This document shows positions 18,118 through 26,454 of a DNA stretch of 64,000 nt, piece by piece. Every line of letters begins with the position of its first letter. The stretch's first letter is position 1. A program made the translations under genes and the position numbers. The DNA is taken from positions 2,750,944-2,814,943 of the forward strand of contig CP141729.1 of the NCBI GenBank assembly GCA_035621215.1. Reading direction: 5' to 3'. Source of the DNA: Oscillospiraceae bacterium MB08-C2-2 (GTDB lineage Bacteria > Bacillota > Clostridia > Oscillospirales > Ruminococcaceae). The notes beneath the pieces are model-generated. The model saw only the letters and a list, made by a program, of their open reading frames with translations, searched no databases and was not told the DNA's origin.

Positions 18118-18597
18118 ATGTCCGGAGAAATTCTCATGACCATGGATGGTTACAACCAGCTTAAGAGAGAGTTGGATGAACTTCGCACAGTTCGCCGCCG
18201 GGAAATTTCGGAGAAAATCCGTGTTGCTCGCGGTTTTGGTGACCTTTCTGAAAACAGCGAATACGATGAAGCCAAGAACGAACAGGCTATTGTGGAATCT
18301 AAGATTGCGACTCTCGAAGAGCAGTTTAAAAAGGCAAAGGTGATTCAGACCGATAAAATTTCTACAGAATTTGTTTCGGTTGGAACACAGGTTACCCTGT
18401 TGGATATCGAGTTTGATGAGGAAATGTCCTATCGTCTTGCCAGCGTGGTGGAGGCACATCATTCTTCTGTTGAAACCATCACCGATGAATCCCCGGTTGG
18501 CCGGGCTGTAATCGGCCACAAGGTGGGCGATACAGTGGAGGTTACTGTTCCCAATGGCGAAGTAGTTCGGTATAAGATCGTGGCAATCAGCCTTTAA
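18118..18597 (+). CDS. greA: Transcription elongation factor GreA
   Basis: Rescues backtracked RNA polymerase by stimulating transcript cleavage through its secondary channel. The 159-residue protein has the N-terminal coiled coil (about 8-75) with the acidic tip motif GDLSENSEYDEAK near 41-53, and the C-terminal FKBP-like domain (about 82-158) ending in VGDTVEVTVPNGEVVRYKI. Length is typical. It is a single-gene unit with a consensus promoter and its own terminator; AAGGGGAG precedes the ATG. Confidence 0.97.
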   Translation: MSGEILMTMDGYNQLKRELDELRTVRRREISEKIRVARGFGDLSENSEYDEAKNEQAIVESKIATLEEQFKKAKVIQTDKISTEFVSVGTQVTLLDIEFDEEMSYRLASVVEAHHSSVETITDESPVGRAVIGHKVGDTVEVTVPNGEVVRYKIVAISL

Positions 18598-18641
18598 CGA
18601 GGGTATCCCCACAGAAAAGATTATGAAAACATTTTATACTT

Positions 18642-18677
18642 AAAAACGCCCTGAATCCGTAGATTCAGGGCGTTTTT
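18642..18677 (+). terminator. greA terminator
   Basis: AAAAACGCCCTGAATC (18642-18657) pairs with GATTCAGGGCGTTTTT (18662-18677): a perfect 16-bp stem with a 4-base loop and flanking A and T runs, so it could act on both strands. Confidence 0.9.
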
Positions 18678-18726
18678 CTGCTTTGCTTACACTTTTTCTC
18701 AAATAAACAAAGCGATTTTTCTTTGC

Positions 18727-18756
18727 GTACTTTCTTTTTTTCTAAAAAGACAGTAC
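18727..18756 (-). terminator. Hairpin at the end of the ABC exporter operon
   Basis: On the minus strand, just after the permease stop codon, GTACTGTCTTTTT pairs with AAAAAGAAAGTAC (one mismatch). It is followed by GCAAAGAAAAA, the same motif that borders the repeat elements at 6.7 and 36.1 kb. It probably acts as a terminator and belongs to that repeat family. Confidence 0.55.
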
Positions 18757-18757
18757 G

Positions 18758-20116
18758 TTATTCTTGTTTGATGGCTTCCAGTGCGCTGATGCGAACGGCA
18801 CGGTTAGCGGGGTAAAAACCGGCACCGATGCCGATAAAGGTGGCAAAGCTCATCCCCAGCAAAACCAGCCACAGAGGAATAATGGACATTTTAGCTCCAG
18901 CCATTCCGCCCATCCCCAAGCTTTCACCCAGAGAACCGCCAAAGGTGTTGAGCAGATAGCTGAGCAGGTAGCTGAGACCCACGCCGATTACACCACCAAA
19001 AAAGCCGATCAGCCCCGCTTCTACCAGAAACACCTGCCGAATGTTGCTCACAAGGCACCCCAGCACCTTCATAACACCAATTTCACGGGTACGCTCATAC
19101 ACCGACATGATCATGGTGTTTGTGATGCTAATGGCCGCCACAAACAGTGTGATAGCCCCTATGCCCCCCAGAATCAGCTGAATCTGCTGAGCCGATTTTT
19201 GCAGGCTTTGGCGGTAGCTTTCCATGCTCCACGTGTTGTTGAAGCCCATTTCCTTAATGGCTGCCTCCACCTCCGCAACATATTTCAGCTCCGTGGCCTT
19301 AACCTTAACTGTCTGGAAGGTGCTCTTTTCCTTTTTTTGATCCTGTGTCAGCTTTACGCTGTTTTCTTTGTTATAGGCTTCTGTCAGCATGCGGAAATCA
19401 TCTACCCGCATAAACACGCCGTTAGCGGTTTCCCAGCCTTTGGCGTAATCCTGCTTGAGGATACCGACTACCTTTACCTTGTATTCCAAGGTCTTAGCTC
19501 CCTCTTTCTGAGGCTCCATCTTAAGGGTAAATTCCGAATCCATCGGGTCAAAATAAGGGTCAGGCATTTCTTCGCCTTCGCCATAGCCAAAGCGGATGTA
19601 TCCGCCACGTTTTTTCTTGGTATCCCGGAAATCATAGACTGCCTGTGAGCCCAAAATCACCGGAATTACCTTGGTATTGTAGCCGGAGGGAAAGCTTTCT
19701 CCCTGTGTTATTTCATAGCCCAGCTTTTCAATGGCTTCGGGATAAATCAGCGTCGGGGACATCCACATGGAATAGCGGTCCTTGCGTCCGGTGACCAGAT
19801 TCACACTGCCATCAAAATTGCCGTAGCTGACAGGGGTGGCAATTTCCACATTGGGCAGTGCCTGTATCTGCTTGACAGCTTCATCGTTGAGAGAAACCGC
19901 ATCGCCGCTGTAGCGCCCGCCGTTGATTTCAATCACAGTCAGATCACCGGCCTCCGCCAGCATTTGCTCCTGACTGGCATTGATGCCCACGCCAAGAGAA
20001 ATCATCACCACAATGGAACAGGTTCCGATCACCACACCCATAACGGTGAGAAAGGTGCGCATTTTACGCCGAGTGAGATTTTGGACACACATTGCCAGTA
20101 AATCAGAAATCTTCAT
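18758..20116 (-). CDS. MacB/FtsX-type ABC transporter permease
   Basis: A 452-residue membrane protein of the MacB superfamily: N-terminal segment (about 20-42, RKMRTFLTVMGVVIGTC), a large extracytoplasmic MacB_PCD-like domain (about 45-310), and a C-terminal FtsX domain with three membrane segments (ILGGIGAITLFVAAISITNTM, YERTREIGVMKVLG, then two more). Such proteins export peptides or lipids or act as mechanotransmission devices rather than classic importers. It is the last gene of the three-gene minus-strand operon and overlaps the preceding gene by 14 bases. ATG at 20116 follows GAGGAAG. Confidence 0.88.
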   Translation of the reverse strand: MKISDLLAMCVQNLTRRKMRTFLTVMGVVIGTCSIVVMISLGVGINASQEQMLAEAGDLTVIEINGGRYSGDAVSLNDEAVKQIQALPNVEIATPVSYGNFDGSVNLVTGRKDRYSMWMSPTLIYPEAIEKLGYEITQGESFPSGYNTKVIPVILGSQAVYDFRDTKKKRGGYIRFGYGEGEEMPDPYFDPMDSEFTLKMEPQKEGAKTLEYKVKVVGILKQDYAKGWETANGVFMRVDDFRMLTEAYNKENSVKLTQDQKKEKSTFQTVKVKATELKYVAEVEAAIKEMGFNNTWSMESYRQSLQKSAQQIQLILGGIGAITLFVAAISITNTMIMSVYERTREIGVMKVLGCLVSNIRQVFLVEAGLIGFFGGVIGVGLSYLLSYLLNTFGGSLGESLGMGGMAGAKMSIIPLWLVLLGMSFATFIGIGAGFYPANRAVRISALEAIKQE

Positions 20117-21923
20117 CCAAGTCTTCCTCATTTCCCTTAGCCTTGATACGCTTGATGATATACAGAGCCAAAGGCCCTGCAATCAGCAACCCGCCCACTG
20201 TACACAGGGATAACTGAAGCCAGTTGATCGACTTATTCTCCTCCCCCATGCCCGGGTCCACAGGCTCGGGATCTACAGGAGGCATCCACGCTTCTTCAAC
20301 GGTTACGTTATAAGGCAAAGTAATGTGGTTGGTCACCATATTTTCATTTTCATATTGCAGCACAATTTCGCCGCTAAACTCACCGGCAGTGCTTGGAACC
20401 AGAGTGAATTCCAGTGAACCGGTTTTACCGGCCTCCACATTCCCGAAATGCTGGGTATCGGGAACAGCTTCACCAAAGGTGTTTACCCCAGATACATTGT
20501 AGACGGTGGATTTTCCACGGTTAATAAAGTTCAGTGTGAAATAATAGTTTTCGCCTACCTCCATAATTTCCGGCAAATCGGTGATGGGGTCTACCTCAAA
20601 ACGGTCAATCTGGGTGATAGGGATGGCAATTTTCTCAGTGGTTTCGCCCTTTTCACGCTTTTTATCCACCAAGTATTCATAGGCAAATTTAATCTCCACC
20701 GATTTGCTGCCTACAGCCGCCCCTGCCTTGGCTTGCAGCCGGATTTGATGACCCATGCTGCCGCCTGCTTTCAGAGCGTCAATATAAACGCTGTTAGAAG
20801 CAGTGGCAATGGTCAAATCCTCAGGAGGAGTAATGGTCATGACAATGTTTTCCAGAGGAATGTCGGAGCTGGTGTTTTTAAAGCTGATATCCAGGGGGAA
20901 CTCCTGACCGGCCTGAATATAATCCTTGCCGTAATTGTATTGGCTGATGATGATAAAGGGAGTGGGCGGCGCAACCCCGCTGCTATCATCGCCTACTTTA
21001 GCTTGGGGAATGGTGGCTGTACCATTGCCGGCAACCCGTTCGCCGTTCCACATATAGTATTGGGTGCGGAACCGCAGAGAGGTGGCAGAGCCATCCCACC
21101 GGATGTTGGAGAAAGTTAGGCGGAAGCGGGCATAGTCGAAGCCATCGGATTTATCGGGGTTGATCAGCCGAAGCTGGCCTTTGTTGTTGACCGAAGAAGT
21201 AAAACCAGATTCGGATACCAGATACCCGGTGAAATCCTCCTCGTTCATGTCCTCCACATCCTCATAGAGGAGGCCAAAATCGGTGAATACGATTTCCAGC
21301 TTGCCCACAACGGAATCCTTATCCAGAAAATCGATCACATCGCCCTTGGAATCCCGAGCGGTGACTTTATCCACCACAATGTCAGGTGTCCAGAGCTGGG
21401 GGTCATCATCGCCCCCGGAAGAGGAACTATCCTTATAATATTTTGAGTCAATGCTAAAATCTGCAACGAGAATTTCAGATATAGCTGTACCGCCGCTATT
21501 ACTTAGAAAGGATATTCCAGAAATCTTAAATGGAGAAGCACGGTCTTGTGAACCATTAAAAACGGCGTTTTTAATGGTAAAGATCAGTGTTCTATCATCA
21601 TTTGCTACAGTAATAGATTCGTATTTCTTGCTAAATCCGCCACCAGTTAATTCAAAAGTTACTTTGTTGTTTGTATTATTAAGGGAGGCGATTTGATAGC
21701 CATCAGCAACTCTCACTTTGAATTCCAGAGTATACTTGTCCCGAGACGCAAGCTTTCGGGAAATTTCGTATTCCTTATTTACATCAGTGTATATAGTTAA
21801 ACTGGAATCAGTATATGCGCCAGCCGCATAGGCCGTCATGGAAAATAGTCCGCCTAAGGAAGTAGCCAGCAAAAGCAGAGCAGCGATAAGCGCAGCGGCT
21901 CTGGTTAGTTTTTTATTGTTCAT
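20103..21923 (-). CDS. Secreted, membrane-tethered beta-rich protein of the ABC exporter operon
   Basis: A 606-residue protein with an N-terminal signal peptide (about 5-35), a long beta-strand-rich extracellular part (about 40-560) and one C-terminal membrane segment (about 568-590) before an acidic tail. The later part shows at least two repeated CARDB/COG1361-like modules (DISFKNTSSDIPLENI; LNFINRGKSTVYNV), common in cell-surface proteins of Firmicutes. It sits between the ATPase and permease genes with overlaps at both ends, so it probably replaces a MacA-type adaptor or acts as a receptor. ATG at 21923 follows GGAGAGG; ATG at 21932 is an alternative. Confidence 0.78.
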   Translation of the reverse strand: MNNKKLTRAAALIAALLLLATSLGGLFSMTAYAAGAYTDSSLTIYTDVNKEYEISRKLASRDKYTLEFKVRVADGYQIASLNNTNNKVTFELTGGGFSKKYESITVANDDRTLIFTIKNAVFNGSQDRASPFKISGISFLSNSGGTAISEILVADFSIDSKYYKDSSSSGGDDDPQLWTPDIVVDKVTARDSKGDVIDFLDKDSVVGKLEIVFTDFGLLYEDVEDMNEEDFTGYLVSESGFTSSVNNKGQLRLINPDKSDGFDYARFRLTFSNIRWDGSATSLRFRTQYYMWNGERVAGNGTATIPQAKVGDDSSGVAPPTPFIIISQYNYGKDYIQAGQEFPLDISFKNTSSDIPLENIVMTITPPEDLTIATASNSVYIDALKAGGSMGHQIRLQAKAGAAVGSKSVEIKFAYEYLVDKKREKGETTEKIAIPITQIDRFEVDPITDLPEIMEVGENYYFTLNFINRGKSTVYNVSGVNTFGEAVPDTQHFGNVEAGKTGSLEFTLVPSTAGEFSGEIVLQYENENMVTNHITLPYNVTVEEAWMPPVDPEPVDPGMGEENKSINWLQLSLCTVGGLLIAGPLALYIIKRIKAKGNEEDLDEDF

Positions 21924-22842
21924 GGGGTTCATCCTCTCCGGTTGTTTTTGGGGCTTCGGAGGCATTGCCTCTTTCGTCGGGCATAGGCTGGTTTGGCGGC
22001 TGAGCCTTGTTCACGATGGCGGAGGCATTGCCTCTTTCGTCGGGCGTAGGCTGGTTCGGAGATTGGCCTTTGTGGTCGGTGGCGGAGGCATTGCCTCTTT
22101 CGTCGGGCATAGGCTGGTTAACAGGTGGGCCTTTAGGTGAGGATGCCCTTTCGGTTAAGGTATCCTTCACAATGTTGCCGTCCCGCAGGGTAATCACCCG
22201 GTCGGCATATTCCGCCAGCTCCACATCATGGGTGACCAGCACCAAGGTGAGGTTGCTCTCCTTGGCCATCTTCACCATCAGTTCCATAACCTCAATGGTG
22301 GTTCTGGAATCCAGGTTTCCCGTTGGTTCATCGGCAAAAATAATTTTGGGCCTGGCCACAAAGGCACGGGCAATGCCCACACGCTGTTGCTGGCCGCCCG
22401 ACATCTGGGAGGGCCGGTGGTTCATACGATTGCCCAGCCCCACATTTTGTAGCATCAGCTTGGATGCCTTTAACCGCTTTTTTTTATCCACGCCCCTGAA
22501 ATTCAGCGGCATGCTTACATTTTCGATAGCGGTCATGCCCGGCATCAGGTTATAGGATTGAAAAATAAACCCGACATTTTGCTGGCGAAAGCGCGCCAAA
22601 CGGTCTTCATCCAGCTTGGCAATGTTTTTTCCTGCAATCATCACACTGCCTCGGGTGGGTTTTTCCAGACCCGCCAATTGGTTGAGCAAAGTGGATTTAC
22701 CGGAACCGGAGGTGCCTACAATACAGCAGACCTGCCCCACCGGTATATTTAGATTGATGTTGTCCAGCGCCACTACCTGGTTGCTGCCAATGCGGTAAAT
22801 CTTGCGCAGACTGCTCACCTGTATGGCGATTGATTTATCCAA
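21913..22842 (-). CDS. MacB/LolD-type ABC transporter ATP-binding protein with a repetitive C-terminal tail
   Basis: A 309-residue ATPase: Walker A GTSGSGKS, signature MSGGQQQR and Walker [11 protein letters not shown] are intact in the first 230 residues. The last 75 residues are unusual, with three repeats of about 21 residues built on [12 protein letters not shown], encoded by a 63-bp tandem DNA repeat. TTG at 22842 is chosen as start because AGGAGGGG lies 5 bases upstream; frames reaching 22944 lack a site. First gene of the operon; its stop overlaps the next start. Confidence 0.9.
   Translation of the reverse strand: MDKSIAIQVSSLRKIYRIGSNQVVALDNINLNIPVGQVCCIVGTSGSGKSTLLNQLAGLEKPTRGSVMIAGKNIAKLDEDRLARFRQQNVGFIFQSYNLMPGMTAIENVSMPLNFRGVDKKKRLKASKLMLQNVGLGNRMNHRPSQMSGGQQQRVGIARAFVARPKIIFADEPTGNLDSRTTIEVMELMVKMAKESNLTLVLVTHDVELAEYADRVITLRDGNIVKDTLTERASSPKGPPVNQPMPDERGNASATDHKGQSPNQPTPDERGNASAIVNKAQPPNQPMPDERGNASEAPKTTGEDEPHEQ
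21958..22123. repeat. 63-bp tandem repeat, three copies, within the ABC ATPase gene
   Basis: Copies begin at 21958, 22021 and 22084, exactly 63 bp apart. The conserved part of each copy is about 36 bp and includes the palindrome GAGGCATTGCCTC. The unit length is a multiple of three, so copy-number changes keep the reading frame and vary the C-terminal tail. Confidence 0.85.
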
Positions 22843-23408
22843 AAACACCCCTCCTAATTTAGAGTGCAAGCCAATTTCCCCACGCCGCATGTGTGGGAAT
22901 GGCAATAAAATAGTTGGCCGCAGCTTGTCAGCTAAACGGCCCAAGTCTAAAAAATATATATTCTGCTAAAAAAACACACCAAATGCTATTATCTTACTTT
23001 ACTATATCACATTCGGGACTGGCCTTCAATGAGTTTTATAGCTGTCTATGTCAAAACCATGTTTTGGTTTTGAACAGCGGTGATCTGCCGTTAACCGCTT
23101 CATTCTCATCTACATGCAATGCGTGTTTGCGGGCGAAGCCCACAATTTTGAACTTGTATACGTATATAAAGTTTGCTTCAAAACTCGGTATTTAGTAGGC
23201 ATCCTCTGAAAAAAGGCCCAAAAGGATTTCCACCGCTTTGTAGTTTTGCCAGTATAAAATTTCCTTTGGAGTAAATAATACCTTTAAGACAAAAGAGATT
23301 TCTGCTAATAAAACTGCAGAAATTCACCGGGGCTCCCTTTATATAACTAAATGGAAAGGCCGGGAGAAGCATATTTCTATTTTACGACGATGGAGGAAAA
23401 ATAACCAT
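22843..23408. other. Intergenic region between the divergent ABC operon and spoVT
   Basis: 566 bp with no convincing gene. It contains a short repeat (23037-23098) with a second copy at 37291-37353, listed separately, and an imperfect inverted pair TTTTGAA...TTCAAAA around 23147-23182. I could not find a good sigma-G or sigma-A promoter for spoVT by eye. Confidence 0.5.
23037..23098. repeat. Dispersed repeat family 2, copy A
   Basis: About 62 bp sharing TATAGCTGT, TGGTTTT(G/A)AACAGCGG and TGCCGTTAACCGC in the same order and spacing with copy B at 37291-37353. The core can fold as CGGyr-ATm-yGCCG: Watson-Crick pairs in copy B are G-U wobbles in copy A. Confidence 0.65.
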
Positions 23409-23951
23409 ATGAAAGCAACAGGAATCGTGCGAAGAATTGATGATCTGGGCCGTGTTGTAATACCTAAAGAAATCCGCCGCACCATGCGCATCCGGGAGGG
23501 CGACCCTCTGGAAATCTACACAGACAACGATGGCGAAGTCATCTTTAAAAAATATTCCCCTCTGGGCGAACTGGGATCTTTTTCCAGTCAATATGCGGAG
23601 GTGCTTTACCGCACCGGGGGATTCCCCGTGGTGGTTTGCGACCGGGATCATGTCATCTCAGTAGCCGGTATTCCCAAAAAAGAGCTGCTGGAGCGCCGTG
23701 TATCCTCCAATCTGGAGGATAATATGGAACAGCGCAAGACTTTTGTCCACGAAGCGGCAGATTCCCCCCGCCTCCAGCCTGTAGAGGGCGTAGATCGCTA
23801 TGCCTTGGCTGGGGCTCCCATTATCACCTCTGGGGATGTGTGCGGCTCCATTATGTTTCTGTCCAACGAAAATTCCGATCTTGCAACCAAAACCGAAATC
23901 AAGCTGATTACCACGGCCGCCGCTTTTCTCGGAAAGCAGATGGAGGAATAG
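23409..23951 (+). CDS. spoVT: Stage V sporulation protein T
   Basis: Forespore transcription regulator that tunes sigma-G-dependent genes. The 180-residue length matches SpoVT. The N-terminal swapped-hairpin AbrB DNA-binding domain (MKATGIVRRIDDLGRVVIPKEI..., residues 1-50) is nearly the family consensus, and the C-terminal GAF-like domain (about 57-178) is present, which distinguishes it from the short AbrB and Abh proteins. A GGAGG site precedes the ATG. It stands alone, upstream of the rimP-nusA operon. Confidence 0.95.
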   Translation: MKATGIVRRIDDLGRVVIPKEIRRTMRIREGDPLEIYTDNDGEVIFKKYSPLGELGSFSSQYAEVLYRTGGFPVVVCDRDHVISVAGIPKKELLERRVSSNLEDNMEQRKTFVHEAADSPRLQPVEGVDRYALAGAPIITSGDVCGSIMFLSNENSDLATKTEIKLITTAAAFLGKQMEE

Positions 23952-23994
23952 CCTTTCTTTCTCTGCGCTATGCGGTTAAAATGGTGCCAGCCTC

Positions 23995-24023
23995 TTGCAA
24001 ATAGACGCAATATGTGGTAGACT
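23995..24023 (+). promoter_or_regulatory. Promoter of the rimP-nusA-infB operon
   Basis: TTGCAA (23995-24000), 17-bp spacer, TAGACT (24018-24023), followed by a leader of about 90 bases before rimP. Confidence 0.6.
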
Positions 24024-24052
24024 AAATAACGTAAATGATAGTAAGCATGACG

Positions 24053-24081
24053 AAAGAGTGGGAGGTTCCCGCTCTTTTGTT
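24053..24081 (+). terminator. Terminator-like hairpin in the rimP leader (attenuator candidate)
   Basis: AAAGAGTGGGA (24053-24063) pairs with TCCCGCTCTTT (24067-24077), followed by TGTTTG. It lies after the promoter at 23995-24023 and before rimP, so it would act on the operon's own transcript rather than end spoVT. Confidence 0.6.
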
Positions 24082-24119
24082 TGTGTATGGGGTTTGAGGC
24101 AAAAAAAGGAGGCGGAAAT

Positions 24120-24611
24120 TTGGCCAGAGAACACAAGGAAACTACGGTGCAGATAGCGGCCCGTCTGGTTCAGCCTATTGTGGAAGAACGAGGGCTGATT
24201 TTGTGGGATGTTCGCTACGAAAAAGAGGGCAACGGCTGGTATTTGCGCTATTTTATAGATAAAGAGGGCGGCGTTGATATCAATGACTGCGAGGCGGTGA
24301 GCAAGGCGGTGGATCCCTTGCTGGATGAGGCCGACCCGGTCAGCCAGAGTTATACGCTGGAGGTTTGCTCCCCGGGGCTGGAGCGCTCGCTTATCAAGGA
24401 TTGGCATTTTCAAAAGTATATCGGTGCGCCGGTTATGCTGCGCCTGATTCGGCCGGTGGAGGGAATCCGGGATTTCAAAGGCACCCTTCTTTCCAAGCAG
24501 GAGGATGAAATTACCATTGAGCTGGAGCCGGAGCTGACCATGACAGTGCAAAAGGGCGAGGTTGCCTATATTAAATTGGACGATTTTGAAATTGGAGGAA
24601 ACAATCGATGA
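24120..24611 (+). CDS. rimP: Ribosome maturation factor RimP
   Basis: Assists late 30S assembly. The 163-residue protein has the N-terminal domain with LRYFIDKEGGVDINDCEAVSKAV, the LEVCSPGLERSL motif (about residues 78-90) typical of RimP, and the C-terminal SH3-like domain. TTG at 24120 is chosen because AAAGGAGG lies 7 bases upstream; the longer frame from 24081 begins inside the leader. It overlaps nusA by 4 bases (ATGA). Confidence 0.94.
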   Translation: MAREHKETTVQIAARLVQPIVEERGLILWDVRYEKEGNGWYLRYFIDKEGGVDINDCEAVSKAVDPLLDEADPVSQSYTLEVCSPGLERSLIKDWHFQKYIGAPVMLRLIRPVEGIRDFKGTLLSKQEDEITIELEPELTMTVQKGEVAYIKLDDFEIGGNNR

Positions 24612-25660
24612 ACACCGAATTTTTTGACGCGTTGACCCTTCTTGAAAAGGAGAAGGGGATACCGGCGGATTATCTGCTGGAGCGGATCAAAAATGCTATC
24701 GCAATTGCGGTGAAGCGGGATGTGGGCGGCGGCGAGGATGCAGTGGTGGAAATTGACCCGGATTCGGGCCGTTTTTATGTAGCCTACCGCAAAACCGTTG
24801 TGGAGCAGGTGGAAGAGCCCAGTGTTGAAATTCTCTTGGAAGAAGCAAGGAAATACAACAAGAGAGCCGAAGTGGGCGGCACTGTGGAAATCCCCATGGA
24901 AACCAAAAAATTCGGAAGAATTGCGGCACAGACCGCCAAGCATGTTATCCGGCAGGGCATTCGGGAAGGGGAGCGGGATCAGCTTCTCCATGAATACCAG
25001 AGCCGCCAGAACGACATTGTTTCCGCCATCGTTTTGCGCAGCGATGAGCGCCGTGGCAACATTACCCTTGAAATCGGCAAATCCGAGGCCATTCTCCCCA
25101 AGAGCGAGCAGGTGCCTACCGAGACCTTCCGGGATGGCGAGCGCATCCGTGTTTATGTGGTGGATGTAGCCTCCGGCGATAAAGGCCCCCGCCTGATGAT
25201 TTCCCGCACCCATCCGGGGCTGGTTAAGCGCCTTTTTGAAATGCAGGTGCCGGAAATTTACGATGGCACTGTTGAAATCCGAGCCATTGCCCGTGAGGCC
25301 GGTTCACGCACCAAAATTGCTGTCTGGTCCAAGGATGAAAACGTGGATGCCGTTGGCGCCTGTATCGGCCCCAAGGGAACCCGTGTTTCGGACATTGTGG
25401 ATGAGCTGGGCGGCGAAAAAATAGATGTAGTCAAATATTCCGAAGACCCACAGGAGCTGGTGGCTGCGGCCCTTTCGCCTGCTCAGGTAATTGCGGTTGA
25501 AATTGAAGATTTGGAACAGCGCAGCTGCAAGGTAACTGTGCCGGATCATCAGCTTTCGCTGGCGATTGGCAACAAGGGTCAAAATGCCCGTCTGGCAGCG
25601 CGGCTTACCGGATGGAAAATCGATATTCGCCCGGAAAGCGGCTTTTTCGGGGAAGAATAA
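24608..25660 (+). CDS. nusA: Transcription termination/antitermination factor NusA
   Basis: Binds RNA polymerase and RNA to modulate pausing, termination and antitermination. The 350 residues comprise the N-terminal polymerase-binding domain (1-125), S1 domain (about 135-200), and two KH domains (about 205-345) with the signatures GACIGPKGTRV and IGNKGQNARLAARLTGW. It lacks the acidic C-terminal repeats found in proteobacterial NusA, as is normal for Firmicutes. GGAGG precedes the ATG. Confidence 0.97.
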   Translation: MNTEFFDALTLLEKEKGIPADYLLERIKNAIAIAVKRDVGGGEDAVVEIDPDSGRFYVAYRKTVVEQVEEPSVEILLEEARKYNKRAEVGGTVEIPMETKKFGRIAAQTAKHVIRQGIREGERDQLLHEYQSRQNDIVSAIVLRSDERRGNITLEIGKSEAILPKSEQVPTETFRDGERIRVYVVDVASGDKGPRLMISRTHPGLVKRLFEMQVPEIYDGTVEIRAIAREAGSRTKIAVWSKDENVDAVGACIGPKGTRVSDIVDELGGEKIDVVKYSEDPQELVAAALSPAQVIAVEIEDLEQRSCKVTVPDHQLSLAIGNKGQNARLAARLTGWKIDIRPESGFFGEE

Positions 25661-25868
25661 CTGCCTCACCTAAGCAAATATACCGATTTAGGTATAATCA
25701 GCGTACCTTTGACCATAGCTTGATTTTAGGGGAGCAGCCTTTGTCCGCTTGAACCAATCGCATACGACCTGTTCAGTGGATATTGTGTATCGGATTTTAC
25801 TTTGGATTTTGAGGCTGGGTGTAAACGCGACTGCGGTCGATTGCCAAGCAAGGAAATGGGGGAACCTT

Positions 25869-26141
25869 ATGAAACAGAGAAAGCTGCCTGTGCGCATGTG
25901 CCTCGGCTGCAATGAGCACAAGCCTAAAAAAGAGCTGGTGCGGGTGGTGCGCAGCCCACAGGGGGAAATCTCACTGGATACCACAGGGAAAAAGCCGGGG
26001 CGGGGCGCCTATATCTGCGGCAATTCCCAATGCCTTGCAAAAGCAATTAAGGCCAGAAGGCTGGAACGTGCCTTTTCCTGCCAGATACCCGAAGAGGTTT
26101 ATGGGCGATTGGAGGAGGAAATGAAAAACAGTGGAGAATAA
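25869..26141 (+). CDS. ylxR: YlxR/RnpM family RNA-binding protein (DUF448)
   Basis: A 90-residue basic protein with the family hallmarks: RMCLGCNEHKPKKELVRVV near the N terminus, GRGAYICGNSQCL in the middle and a C-terminal helix. In B. subtilis the homologue binds and modulates RNase P RNA. The gene starts about 210 bp after nusA; that gap shows no other feature. ATG at 25869 is chosen because the family motif begins about 8 residues after it. It overlaps the next gene by 11 bases. Confidence 0.93.
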   Translation: MKQRKLPVRMCLGCNEHKPKKELVRVVRSPQGEISLDTTGKKPGRGAYICGNSQCLAKAIKARRLERAFSCQIPEEVYGRLEEEMKNSGE

Positions 26142-26448
26142 TTTGCTTCTGGCGCTGGGCCTTTGCCGCAAAGCCGGCAAGCTGGTTATGGGGTTTGATC
26201 CTGTGGTGGAGGCTATGGTCTCCGGCAAGGTAAAGCTTCTGATAACCACCGCCGACCTTTCGCCCAAGAGTCTCAAAAACATAACATATGAAGCACAGAA
26301 ATATGGAATTGCTCCCCGAGCCGCATCCTTGACCATGGAGGAGACAAAGGCGATGCTGGGGAGGCGTACAGGAATTCTGGCTGTGCTGGATCCGGGCTTG
26401 GCAGGCATGGTGGAAAAAAAGCTGAGCTGTGAAAATGAGGAGGATTAG
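26131..26448 (+). CDS. ylxQ: YlxQ-like L7Ae/L30e family RNA-binding protein
   Basis: A 105-residue single-domain protein with LLLALGLCRKAGKLVMGFDPVVEA at the N terminus and the K-turn-binding L7Ae fold pattern (KLLITTADLSPKSLKNI). GTG at 26131 is the start, with GGAGGAGG inside the end of ylxR as its ribosome binding site. Its place between ylxR and infB is conserved in Firmicutes. Confidence 0.92.
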   Translation: MENNLLLALGLCRKAGKLVMGFDPVVEAMVSGKVKLLITTADLSPKSLKNITYEAQKYGIAPRAASLTMEETKAMLGRRTGILAVLDPGLAGMVEKKLSCENEED

Positions 26449-26454
26449 ATATAT

